Source: Globodera rostochiensis
Lineage: Eukaryota > Nematoda > Chromadorea > Rhabditida > Heteroderidae
Direction: 5' to 3'
Length of the DNA stretch: 64,000 bases
Assembly: GCA_018350325.1 (NCBI GenBank)
Contig: JAEVLN010000008.1
Coordinates: 2,108,001-2,172,000 of the forward strand
The position numbers and the translations under genes were made by a program. Below the pieces are notes generated by a model that saw only the letters and a list, made by a program, of their open reading frames with translations, had not been told where the DNA came from and ran no database searches. Shown piece by piece: positions 36,425 to 48,800 of this stretch; the stretch's first letter is position 1; each line of letters opens with the position of its first letter.

Positions 36425-36809
36425 AATGAATATCATTGGGGGAGGTGGGCGGGGGGGGGATACTTTCCCCTAAACATTTTTACTCCGATAAACGCACACT
36501 TCTTTCTCTCTTTCCTTTCACCCGAGTCATTCGCCCAGCTTTAAACAAAAATGCTCATTTACCGTTCATCGACGGATAATCTCATACGATATGTGAACAT
36601 ATTGTAATTATATAGGCAAGTTGTGCTTTTGTAAATACATGTCCAATTCTTTTCCTTTGTGACGTTAAGCATATCGATCAGTGTTGATATATTTTTTTAA
36701 TATAGGTTTGAGAGTTAGGGTAAAGTTGGGTTTTGTTTCGTGTGGACCATATTTTCTGCAAACAAAAATGGGAGTGGCTTTTTTTATTTATGTAAAATTA
36801 ATTAGGAAA
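36425..36809. other. Region between converging genes
   Basis: The 385-bp gap between the 3' ends of the plus-strand TRIC gene and the minus-strand hemicentin gene. A G run lies at 36437-36458. No gene seen. Confidence 0.5.
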
Positions 36810-39800
36810 TTAAAGTCGACCACTTTCTTCGTCATTTATTTTCGCTTCCGTGGATTGTGTCCGCCGTCGTCTTTCCTCAAACCCATCGCTCTCCGGTAAA
36901 CACACCACCAGCGTTCCGTTCGTCCCATTCTTCGGCAATTCCGTCAGTGCCGCCTCCTTCCCCCAATGGATGTAATCATTCGGTCTTTTGGGACGATCGC
37001 CTCGGGCGCGCACATAGGAATTTTTAACCGGAATTCCATTCGTGTCGCATTCAACATAAATTCGACGCAAATCATTCATCGGCACTGAAAGGGGTGGGGG
37101 GTGGGGGTCGGCGGGTTTTTGGTTCTTTCTTTTTTGGTTGAGCCCCGATCCCTCGGGGGACGACGCGTCGGAGGTGTCGCCTAAAAAGGTTAAGCCTTCG
37201 GGGGTGGCATGTTTGGGTGCCGGGAGTTCAGGAAGGAATGTGTCGGATCGGAGCTCAGCCCTTTTGCTTTGCTTCGCTGTCACAACTCCGCACATTTCAC
37301 CAGCACCCGGCGGAATCCGATGGCCTGCCCCGCCTCGCTTCTCGCAACGCAATGATAGAATCCGTGGTCATTCTTGTCGACTTCCCGAATTGCGAGCGAA
37401 GTGCCCAGAAGTTGGTACTCTGAAAAATAAAATCAAATGCTTTTCGAGTGCCAATTCGGCAGTATTTGTGGCACTTCGTTCGTTGGCGACAATGTCCACT
37501 GGCGGTTCTCCGGCCTTCACCCACGAAACCAGCGGTTCCGGAATACCCGTCGCGTTACAATGCAACACCGCCATTTGTCCGCTCTCCACTTCGATCTGAT
37601 CACGTTCGGGCAAAATCGACGGAGGTACTGTTCCGAAAGGGGCACATCAATTCGAACGACCGAAACTGCCGATGACTCACTTAGCACCACCAAATCCACC
37701 GTTTTGTTGACCTTTCCGGCCCAATTCTCGGCCACACAAGTGTACACTCCCGAGTGTTCCGGCTGCACATCCCCGAAGATTGCCGTCGATCGCCGTGTGT
37801 CCATGGATTGGACAGTTCCGGATCCTTCGTTAGCGGTGAAAGCGGTGGGTGCAACTGATCAGATTTTTTTTGGATTATGCCAAAAAAGAAGAAAAGAAAC
37901 ATTTTTTGAGGGGTTGATCGTCTCGGAACCAGCTGATTTTCGGCTGTGGAATTCCCACAGATTCGCACCACAATTCCGCCGTCGCGCCTTTCTCCACAAT
38001 TACACGTCCGCGAGAATTCTTTCCATCTTCCGATATTTTGGGTGCAACTGAATTTGTCAATGCCTCGAGATTGTTGGGTTTAGCGTAAAATTTGAAATGA
38101 TACAAAACCGAAACTGCCGTGAAAAGAATGAGTCGATTTCCGTCCCATTCTTTAATTACTCACCCCCAACATGGACAACGACCGTCGACGAGGCGTTTCC
38201 CGCTGCGTTCTTCACCGTACACGTGTAATTGCCCCCCTGTGCCGGTGTGACTTCGGCAAAGCTCAGCTGTTCGTTCACCGTCAGCAGCTGCCCGTTGTGT
38301 GTCCAGTGAATTTGATCCCCAAGTCCCTTTCCCGTCCCTTTCACTCCACACGGAATAAGCAACGGACCGCCCTCAGTGACATTCAATGCCAACACACCCT
38401 TTAAATTTAAAAAATTGGTCAAAATCCAAAGTGCCTACTTCTCTAGAGAGGACAGGTGCCCGGATGATGCTAATGCCGAATTCCAGCTGATCCATGCCCG
38501 CGTTGTTGATGGCCGAGCAACGGAAATGTCGTGTGCTTTCGTGGGAAAGGCCGAAAAGTTGCAGGGTTTGGCCATCTTCAGACAGTTCGTATTGGACGTT
38601 CCTCTTCAGAATGGTCCCAATCGGATGAAAGTGCTTCAAAGGATATTTCCATAAGTTCATAAAAATTTCAAATTAATTTATGCTAACCGGTGAGTTTCGA
38701 CTCTCGACACTCCAAATGACCTGCGGTGCCGGATAGCCTCGAGACTTGCATTCCAAAGTCGCTATGCCGCCTTCGGAGACGGCCACCTGGACGGGCGTGT
38801 CGCTTACCAATTTGGGCGGTACGAGCACTTCCAGCGTGAACGCTTGCTGGTCGGTGCCCGCTTCGTTCGTCGCTACACAGACGTAAATGCCGGAGTCGGA
38901 GCTGCGCGTGTCGATCACTTTCAGCTGACTCGCCTCTAGGGCATACCGTACGCCCATCTCGACGAGCACGCCATTTCGTTGCTTGGAAACATCATTTTCA
39001 GTAACATTTTGGTAAAAAAAACAAATAAAGATTTTTTATCTTTAATTTTACTCCTTCTTAATTTAAACAATTCACTTAAACTCCAAAATTGCCAACAATT
39101 AGCTGGGGGCTGTCAACATTAAATGGTTACCCAGCTGATCAGTGGCGGAGGTTCCCCCGACGCGACACATTCCAGCACGGCCACTTTGCCCTCCACCACC
39201 TGCTCCGTGCCGCCCTTCACAATAATCGGCGATTGGAATACGTCCAGCCGGTACTCCACGCTGTCGTTGCCCGCCCGGTTGGTTGCCTCGCAGCGGTACA
39301 CTCCCCGATCAGTCAGCGAAATGTTTTGGATATGCAGCGATCTGTTCCCTTCGCCTAATTGAACGTTTTCGCCTCCCCTAAAAGTTGTGCCATTTTTTGT
39401 CCAGCGAATTGATGGCGGCGGCTTTCCGATGACGTCGCAGAAAAGGGTAAGGGAACGGCCCAGCGGAAGTCGCGGGTTCAACTCGGCACTTTCGCGACTA
39501 ATTGACGGAGGAACTGAATAGGAAGGACCATAAAATAGCGCATAAAACAACAGAACAACGCGCACTTACCGAGAATGTCGACGCTCACAAAGTCAGTGGC
39601 GCTGCCAACTTCATTTTGCGCAATGCAATAATAGTCTCCGGCATCGTCTGTACGCAATCGCGCAATTTCCAATCGTTGTGCCTTAAATAAACAAATTAAA
39701 ATGTCTTTTTATGCCTCTAAATTTGATCGATCACCCCTTTTGAAATGTGCAATTTGCCGGCCGTCGGAAGCAGCGTTTGTTCACGGAGTGACCAGCTGGT

Positions 39801-42800
39801 CACTGGCTGAATTGTTTCAGTTAATTCGAGTTGCCCTGTGCCCAGCCAACCTCGGGATTCCCGTGCACTTCACACAAAAGTGCCATTGCCTCTCCGATTG
39901 GTTTGATCGGAGCATTGTCTTCGACAAGAACACGGACAGTCGGCTCAACTTTAGCATTGAGTGTCAGTCACCAAAGAATGCCGAAAATGCCAAACCGACC
40001 CCACACGTCTAAGCTAATGTCCGCCGTGCTGGTCCCCGCTCGATTCTCTGCTTGGCACGTCCAAAGTCCCGCGTCTTCCGGGGCCGACGGTTGGATCTCC
40101 AATCCCTGGCCCTGGTCAAGAAGTCGGTACCGACCCTTCCCGGATGAACTCTGTGGCGTTATGTCCACGCCGTTGAGAAACCACCGAACGGTGGGCAAAG
40201 GGTTTCCACTAATTGTGACAAATATTAATTACACAGATTTATGGGGGAGGGTTTCCACTAATTGTCACTAATTGTGACAAATATTAATTACACAGATTTA
40301 TGGGGGAGGGTTTCCACTAATTGTCACTAATTGTGACAAATATTAATTACACAGATTATGGGGGAGGGTTTCCACTAATTGTCACTAATTGTGACAAATA
40401 TTAATTACACAGATTTATGGGGGAGGGTTTCCACTAATTGTCACTAATTGTGACAAATATTAATTACACAGATTTATGGGGGAGGGTTTCCACTAATTGT
40501 CACTAATTGTGACAAATATTAATTACACAGATTATGGGGGAGGGTTTCCACTAATTGTCACTAATTGTGACAAATATTAATTACACAGATTTATGGGGGA
40601 GAAAATAACAAGAAAAAAAACCTTGCCGGACACCACAAAGTGATGGCTCGTCCCGCAATGACGTGGGGCTCCGGGCCATTTCTCGACAGGTCAATTAGCG
40701 GCTTCGCTGAAAGACAACCAATTTATATGCAAATATTTATTAAATTAAGACAGAAAATATAATTATTGTTTGTTTTTGATTCAACATTGAGTTCAATACG
40801 GTTAGGTTAAAACGTTTATGCATACGAATGTTCAGGTGAGTATAAGCAAACGGCGTGATTATAAACAAACATTCACACTTTGTGAATTGATCACAGTAAC
40901 AAATACGACAGAAGGACAAACGACAAAAAACTGAGATAAGTACGGTAACAAGGAAAAAAGAACTACGGTAGCAAGAGGTTACGGTAAGCGATGGCCTTTT
41001 TGAGGAAGCGAATTCGGAGAGACCGTCGCCCTTTGGTCGGAGGACATTAAAGGGAATTGGTCCCTCCCGTGGGAGGGTTTTCGGGTGGCCCCGGCCGTCC
41101 CCGTCCCCTGCGGGTCTGTTCCAGCCGGGCCCTCAGTACGCTCACGCGCGGTCTCCGCCCGCTCACAACAGCGGGGGCGTAAGCGCGAACAAATTTGGCC
41201 CCCGCGGGGGAGTGATGTGCCCCCTCCCCGCCCAAAATCAGCGAGTCGAAAAGTCTCTGCCGCCGGCCTCTGTTCTCCGGCAGCAAAAACCTCCGCTCGG
41301 CAAAGGCAGGCGCCCTCCGAGTGCCCTTTAGCAGTTGCCGTACGCTGAGGGCGTACTCGGCGTAGATGGTTCTCGGAAGGACGCCTCCCCTGAGGGGTCT
41401 GCGGAAGTTTTTCCGTGGCCTGCCCAACCGCTGGAAGGGCTTTTCCGCCTTCTCCTCCCCCCTCCGCCCCCTCTGTGACTGCACTTTTCGTCGGTGTTTA
41501 AGCTTGTGCGAGTGCTCCAAATGGCGACAAAATTCACTGCGCGAGTGCGTACATAAAATGTCCACGTCGAATTTGTGGAAGGATTGGCCGGCCCGATTTG
41601 ACGCCACGCATTTGTATTGGCCCGCGTCGGACATCAACACGTCGCGCAAGACGAGCTTCAGCCAAGGATGCTCTCCGCCCATCTGCTTTCTCGATGATAT
41701 GTAAATATTATTTCACGATGATTCAGCGACCACCTCAATGTTCGGGTTCGACTCCAGGGGACGCCCGTCCTTTGCCCACACAACTCTCAGCTCATCGACA
41801 GCCGCCAATGCATTGCTTTTCAATGGACAGACCAACTCGAGAAGCTCGCCCTCCCTCCGGGACACGAACTCCTCCGTGGACTGCTCCATCTCGGGGGGAA
41901 CTAACAACAAAATACTTTAAATCCATCGCCATCACTTCCAAGTTCCCACCAAGTACTTCCAGGCGAAACTCCTCGCGCAGCTTTCCCACTTTATTCTCCA
42001 CCTCACAAGAATAGTTTTCCTGCTGATCGAAGAGGCTTACCCCGCGGATTCCGAGTGTCTGATTGCCCTAAAATACTTCGTGAGGCAAATCGGAACGGAC
42101 GGCCTGGGCTGATCGACCTGTTTGAACACAATTCGCCCGCCGTTGTCCATCAATTTGGCTTCTCCTTTCTTCCAAATGATCGTTGGCTGGGGAATGCCAA
42201 ATGCCGGACATTCCATGAAGATTTCCTTGCCGAGAATGGCCAATGGGTTGTTGACCATGTTGGACTTGTCGATGCGTGGCGGAATCAAAACTCGAAGGCT
42301 CAGATCCGCCTCCGTGTGGCCAGCCAAATTGCTGGCACGGCACACGTATTTTCCCCCGTCCGAAAGCGTTACGCGAGGTAAAGTGAGTCGCTGAAACTCA
42401 GTTTGGTTAGTTATAAGCGTAGACGATAAAGCGAACTTTGTTGTCTCCAGAGAAACGGGCATTTGTCGCGTCGACCGGTTCAGTCCCGTGCGTCCAGACG
42501 ATGTCTGTGAACGAAGTGGCCTCGATGGGACAGGCCATCGTCACCGACTGTCCCTCCACCGCCTCAAAGTTTCGCGGTCCTTCTTTCAAAAATTGAGGAG
42601 GTGCTAAAAGCGAAAATTATAAATTTGTAAGACGCTTTATGATCTGGCCTCCCGTTTAGGTCTTCTATTTACAAAAGTCGAGAATTTAGCTCGAATCAGT
42701 CTTTTTGTCAGACTCCGCAGGTCTCGATCGGCCTCCTACAGAATCTGTCCACCCACCGATCACTTCCAGCTCGAAGTCTGTATTCAGCTGACCAACTTCG

Positions 42801-45800
42801 TTGCTCGCCCTGCATGTATACCGTCCCGCATCTGCCGGCCCCACTTTCTCCAGTCGAATGTCCGTCGGCCCCTCTCCCACAAAATTTCCACCATCGGCGA
42901 TCAGTTGGCCGTTTTTAAGCCATTGCACTGTCGGAATGGGAAGGCCTTGGACTGGACACGGCAGGACCACGTCCTGGTCCATCAGAACGTGAGGGTTCTG
43001 GTCGAGCGTCTCGTTTATGTGGGGCCCGATGAGTACATCGACGGAGAAGGTCCCATCTGGATGGAAGGGCCTATTACCCGGTTGGAATAACTCATCCAAC
43101 CGGTTGTTCCTGCAGTGTTCTCCAACACACACGTGTAGCTTCCCGCATCCGTTCTTCTCGACTTCAGAAGCATCAATGCATCTCCTGCACAATCATTCGT
43201 TGTCAATCAACATCCGAACATCCCCCCCGATCATTTCACATTCACATACCCCCCCCCCTCCGATCACCCCCTTCTCCTCCGATCACCCCTCTCCCTTCCG
43301 ATCACTCCCCGCCCTCCGATCATCCCCCCCCCTCCGATCACCCCCCTCTCCTCCGATCATCCCCCCGCCCTCCGGTCACCCCCCTCCCCTCCGATCCCCC
43401 CCTCTCCTCCGATCATCCCCCCGCCCTCCGATCACCCCCCTCCCCTCCGATCACCTCCTCCCCTCCGATCACCCCCCTCCCCTCCGATCATCCCCCCGCC
43501 CCCGATCACCCCCCCCCCTCCGATCACCCTCCTCCCCTCCGATCACCCCCCTCCCCTCCGATCACCCCCCTCCCTCCGATCATCCCCCCGCCCCCGATCA
43601 CCCCCCTCCCCTCCGATCACCCTCCTCCCCTCGATCACCCCCCTCCCCTCCGATCATCCCCCCCCGATCACCCCCCTCCCCTCCGATCATTCTTCACATA
43701 CCCCTTGGCGACAAAATAACGTTGCTCATGTCCGTCAGTGCCCTGCCAGCCTTCAGCCACTTCACAGTCGGCTTCGGGTTGCCCTCCGGCAGACATTCCA
43801 TGCGTGCCCTGTCCCCTTCGACCACTTTTACTTGAAAGTTGGACGGAGACGGAACAATGCGCGGATGCATTTGTACCAAAAACGGAAAAAGTTTATGCAA
43901 AATATTTGGACCACAGCACCTCGACGATGAAATCCGCACTGGTCTTCCCGGCTTCGTTGGTCGCCTCGCAGGTATATCTGATCAATGATCAGGGATCAAA
44001 GCCGTCCAATCAAATGCCTATTTTGAACCTTCCGGAATCGGACAAATTAAGTGATCGGAGCAACACTTTGCTTCTTCCCAGTGAGTCCACTTCGTCCGTC
44101 GCTAACAGTTCCTTTCCTGTGGGTTGTCCTTCGCCCATTCCTTTACGCCACACAATTTGAGGTGTTGGCACACCGTGGGCCGGACATTGTAACGTCAGAT
44201 TGGCCCCTTCGACCATACGCAGAAGACGCTCTCCATTAGAAATGGTGGGCGGAACTGTAACAGAATGGGCTTAATGCATCGTTATGATTCAGCTGATCTC
44301 GAGTATTGACTCAACGAAACTCGACTCGTCAAAAGTGAATTGCTGGGTAAATTGACTGACTGACCCAGCACTTTCAGTTGGATGTTCTGGCGGACCTCTC
44401 CGCCTTTGTTGGTTGCTATGCAAGTGTATCTGCCGCCGTGCTCTTGCGCAGCGCTGTGAATATGCAAATGGTGCGAATGCGGTGGAACGAATGCGACATG
44501 GACGCCGAGGTTGGCGAGCAGTTCGCTACCGCCCTTTCTCCACTCCACTTTCGGCACCGGAGTCCCCAAGACGTTGCACTCCAATCGCAGTTCACTTCTC
44601 TCAACAACATTCAATTCGGAAGCTGAAATCGTAATTTGCGGAGGTTCTGAAAAACAAAATGGACGGAGCGTAGTTTGAGTCCAATCTTTAGGCTGAAGCC
44701 TCTCACCGATCACATCAACGAACAAGTCCATCTCCACCCTTCCGACTTTGTTCGATGCAGCACACGAATAGCGTCCCGCATCGGAACCAAGCTGAACAGA
44801 TTCGATATGAAGCAGAGAGGCGTTGTTGAGCAGTTGGATTCTATCGGAGGGCACCAGCGGAACTCCGTTGTGATCCCATTTGATTCTAAAGTGCCGTCGT
44901 TTGATAGTCTTTGAATTCTTTGCCCACTCAGGCGTCGGCATTCCGTTTGCGTGGCACTCCAATTGCACAGTTTGACCCGCCAATGTGTCCAAAGTTCGGT
45001 AGCCATGAGTATCGGAGATGGAGGGAGGCACTTAAATTTGTTAACAATTTGAGGGCGCGAGAGGCATGGGCAATAAACGGATAGACCGAGTACAACAACG
45101 GTAAAAGTGGCATTTGCTTCGCCAGCGGCATTCTTCGCAGTGCACGTATAAAGTCCGGCGTCTGAAGCTTGGGCACGAACCAAATGAAGCCGTCGGGTAC
45201 TCGTCGACAGCTGAATTTGTATTTTTGGGTTCTTATAAAAGAGATTTGCAACAAAACATTGAAAATTGATTAGAATCCTCGAGAATGATTTGTCTAATTT
45301 TCTTATGCATAATGTCCGAGGTTTGGGTACTTGAATGTTGTCAATGTTTTGCGTGACGGGCACAGAGTTTTTGGTCCAATGGAAAATGGTCGTCGTGTCG
45401 GCGGGGGAGTCCATCAGCAGGGGACACTCCAGCATTTGGCTGCCCTTCTCCGCCACCTCCAGCGTCGTATCACCGCCGCCCTCAGACATCGCCGGAGCCC
45501 CTCAAATTGGGGGAGTTCATAAAATTTGTTCCAATTCCAATTTCCCAATTGGCACTTCCCCGGTAGAAACTCACTAATCAGCGACACGACAATGTCCTTT
45601 TCCGCCCTTCCCGGCAAATTGTCCGCAATACACGAATAACGACCGACATGGCGTTCGTCCATTTCCTCGATGTGCAGCTGCTGCCTGTTTTTGAATATAA
45701 CCAAATCCAAAGAATAAAGCTTAAAACCCTTTTCAATTTTGCAATTTAAATAAAACGGATTTCGAATTGTCAGAATTGGGCAACTGTCGTAAATGTTAAA

Positions 45801-48800
45801 AAGAATGCCGAACCCATCGTCCAGCATTTGAAAATGTTCGCCGTCCACCAGCAAAGGCGCTCCATCCTGAAGGGGTTAAAGGCTCTCATCAAAAAACATC
45901 CTTCAAGCAAATTGAGCTTTTCCAATCGCAATCAATCGCAGGTGTCCGTGCGCCATTCATTTTACATTAATTTTCATAAAAATGTTTTTGCCCCTTTTTC
46001 GTCCAATTTTTTGGTGATTTGTGAGTACAATTCGCATTCGTTCTTTAACTCTGGTCAACTTCTGACTTATATATTATTATGCATTTACATCAAACATTTG
46101 GGTATTTATTTGCATTAATTCACCCGAAATTATCACTTATGGAGGGGGGGAAATGATTATTTATTATTTAGGATAAAATCATTCCATCGCTCCTCCCCCC
46201 AAAGTCCAATTTATTCATTCATTATTCGACCTTTTAGAAAGCTCCCCAATTGCCGGGGATGGCGGCGGCGCTTATTGCATTTTTCAATTTGTTATTATTA
46301 CATTGCCTATTTATTATTTGTTTGCCGTTGAAACTCATTGCCTTGCCACCAAATTGCATTTCCCCCCCCCCCCTCCGTCCAATTGCTTTTCGCATTTTCC
46401 GAACTCAAAAAATGCGGGGGGGGGGGGGGGGAGGGGGGGGGCATTTTGCGGAAGAAAGGGAAAATGAATGAATGAATAAATGAAGGGAAGCAAACAAACG
46501 ATGGCATTGACACCAAAATGGTAGGCAAATTCTGAAGGTTTTCAATATGAGCAATTTGATTTCACCAGTTTTTTTTGAAGTGCCATAGTTGGAGGAATGC
46601 CCTTATAAATGTTAATGCCAACAATTGCACTTCAAATTCCCCCAAAAGAGGCAATTCGTTTTATTTGACCCTCTTAACAGTCAGTCCCGCCCAGCGGTGC
46701 CATTGATGCACTGGTTTTTGGCATATCATTCCCCGGACCCCACCCCCCCCCCCCCCCCCCCCTCCCCTCCATCTTCGGCGCTTCATCGCTTTTTCTCAAT
46801 AATCCCCTCCCCTTCCCCCCCCCCCCTCCCCTCCCCTCCCCTCCCCTCTCGCTCCGTCCAAAAATCCTTCCTTCAGCCCTTCCCCCTCCCCCACCATTTT
46901 CTGGCCCATTTGACGGCGAGCGGCGCAATTATCCCCAGAGGGGGTTTTCCCGACAAAAATGCACTCATTCGGTGGGGAATTCCCGGATGAGTGGTTGTGC
47001 CAAGCAAAGGCCCTCCTCGAATGCTTTCTGGAAACTTTCGGGGAGTGTTTAGCGGGCCTTTATGAGGAAAGGCCCGGCGGCACTCCGGTAACAATCGCTC
47101 CTTTTCTCTGACTGACTCTCTCTCTTTTCTAAATGTCTTTCGCTTTCTTATCATTCTCTCTCAAATTCTTTCCCCATCAATTTGATTCTCTTCCCCTAAC
47201 AGCCTTTCTTTCTTATCACCTTTTTTGGCCAATATGGCGTAATTTGAAATTGTCGTCGGCGTCTAATCCCGGACACAAATATTTGTATTGCCCCCCCCCC
47301 AATCAATCATTCCCCCCCCTCCCCCTCTTTCCCCCCCCCCCCTCCCCCCCCCCTTTTCCTCAACCATCTTCGGCTCATCCGACTTTTTTTTTCCTCCCTC
47401 CCATCAAAATGGAGAAGCCTTAATTGGGCCCATCCATCGGTGTAATAAAAATGGAGTCGGAAGAAAGGGAGGGATGTGAAGCAAAAGAAAGTGGGGAGAG
47501 GAGGCCATTACTAAAGAAAAACGAATTTGTGCTGTGCCATCGACGGCCAAAAGCCATTAGTACAATTAATTGCCCAAGAAAAGCGGCACAGACAAAGAAA
47601 GTCGACGAATGCACGCGGTGAAAGTCAAAGAGAGAGGAAATCGGCGGATGATTAGGTCGATCAAGACGTAATCAGCGGTATACCGTCCCAAAACTCCAGA
47701 AATATGAACGGAACAGAAACATTTTGACTTGCAGTCGTCCAACCTGTTGTGTGGTAAGCTTTTCTTTGTTTGCAATGTTTCACAACCCCCGAAAAAATCC
47801 CCAGAATTTTTTAATATGCCCCCCCCCTCCCGCCCCCCCCCCCCTCCCCGCCGTCCGTCAGGTGGTCCTCCGCCAATCCTGCTGCCTCTGCTGTTTCCCT
47901 CCCGACAACCAACTCCTCGTCCCTTCCCTTTCTCCTCCTCCTATTCTCGCTTGTCAATTGTCTTGAATGGCAAATGAGCTCGGAGAGCCCTCGCCGGAGG
48001 GCAGAGGCCATTCATTTCTCCCCCCCCCCCAATCTCCCCACTCTCTTTCTCTCGCTCTCTGCTCCTGTTCTATCCGTTGCTTTACGTCTCTGCCATTCTT
48101 TCATAGGCTCTCTTTCCCTCTCTCTCTTGGCCCATTTCCCTCAAAATTGCCTCAGGCTTTTCAGCCCGGATAGTTGGGATGTGCCCCCCCCCCTCCATTC
48201 CCTTCCCTCCCCCTCCTCTTTCTCCTTATGTTTCTTTCCATTTTTCTCCGATCATCGTAAAATGTTGGCATTTTCTCTCCCACTAAACATCTGCTGAAAG
48301 TTTTACCCGTTTTGCCGACCATTTTTCCATTTTTTGAACTTGAGACTGATTTCCAGAATTCCATGGCCAAGCATCGCCCATCATATTCCACAAAAATGAT
48401 ATTTGACGCCGAATGAAAGAACGGCGGTGCCATTGTTGCTCATCAACAAATGCCGACGAATGGGTCAGAGGTCGTCATAATCATCGCAGACGATGAAAGT
48501 GAAGAGAGAGTGCCCACCAAATACACGAGGACAACGTCAATTGCACCCTCACATCGTCCACATTCACAAGCTTACTCATCTCCGACCCCCCATAACCAAT
48601 CTTGGCACTTTCCCCTCGCCCGCTTTCCCCTCCGGGTCTGTTCTGCTCATTCTGCCGTCCTCCTCCTGTTGATGCTCCTCCCTTCCCTCCTCATACATCC
48701 CTCAAATGCCCTCCTGCACCACCGGCACGAACAACATCCCAAATGTTCATTTGAGGGGTCAACCTGCTCGACAAGTAATGCGCATGTGTGTCACAATGGC

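Noticed and set aside
40201..40600. CRISPR-like array
   Set aside because: The units are directly adjacent with no unique spacers, and the host is a eukaryote; it is an intronic minisatellite.
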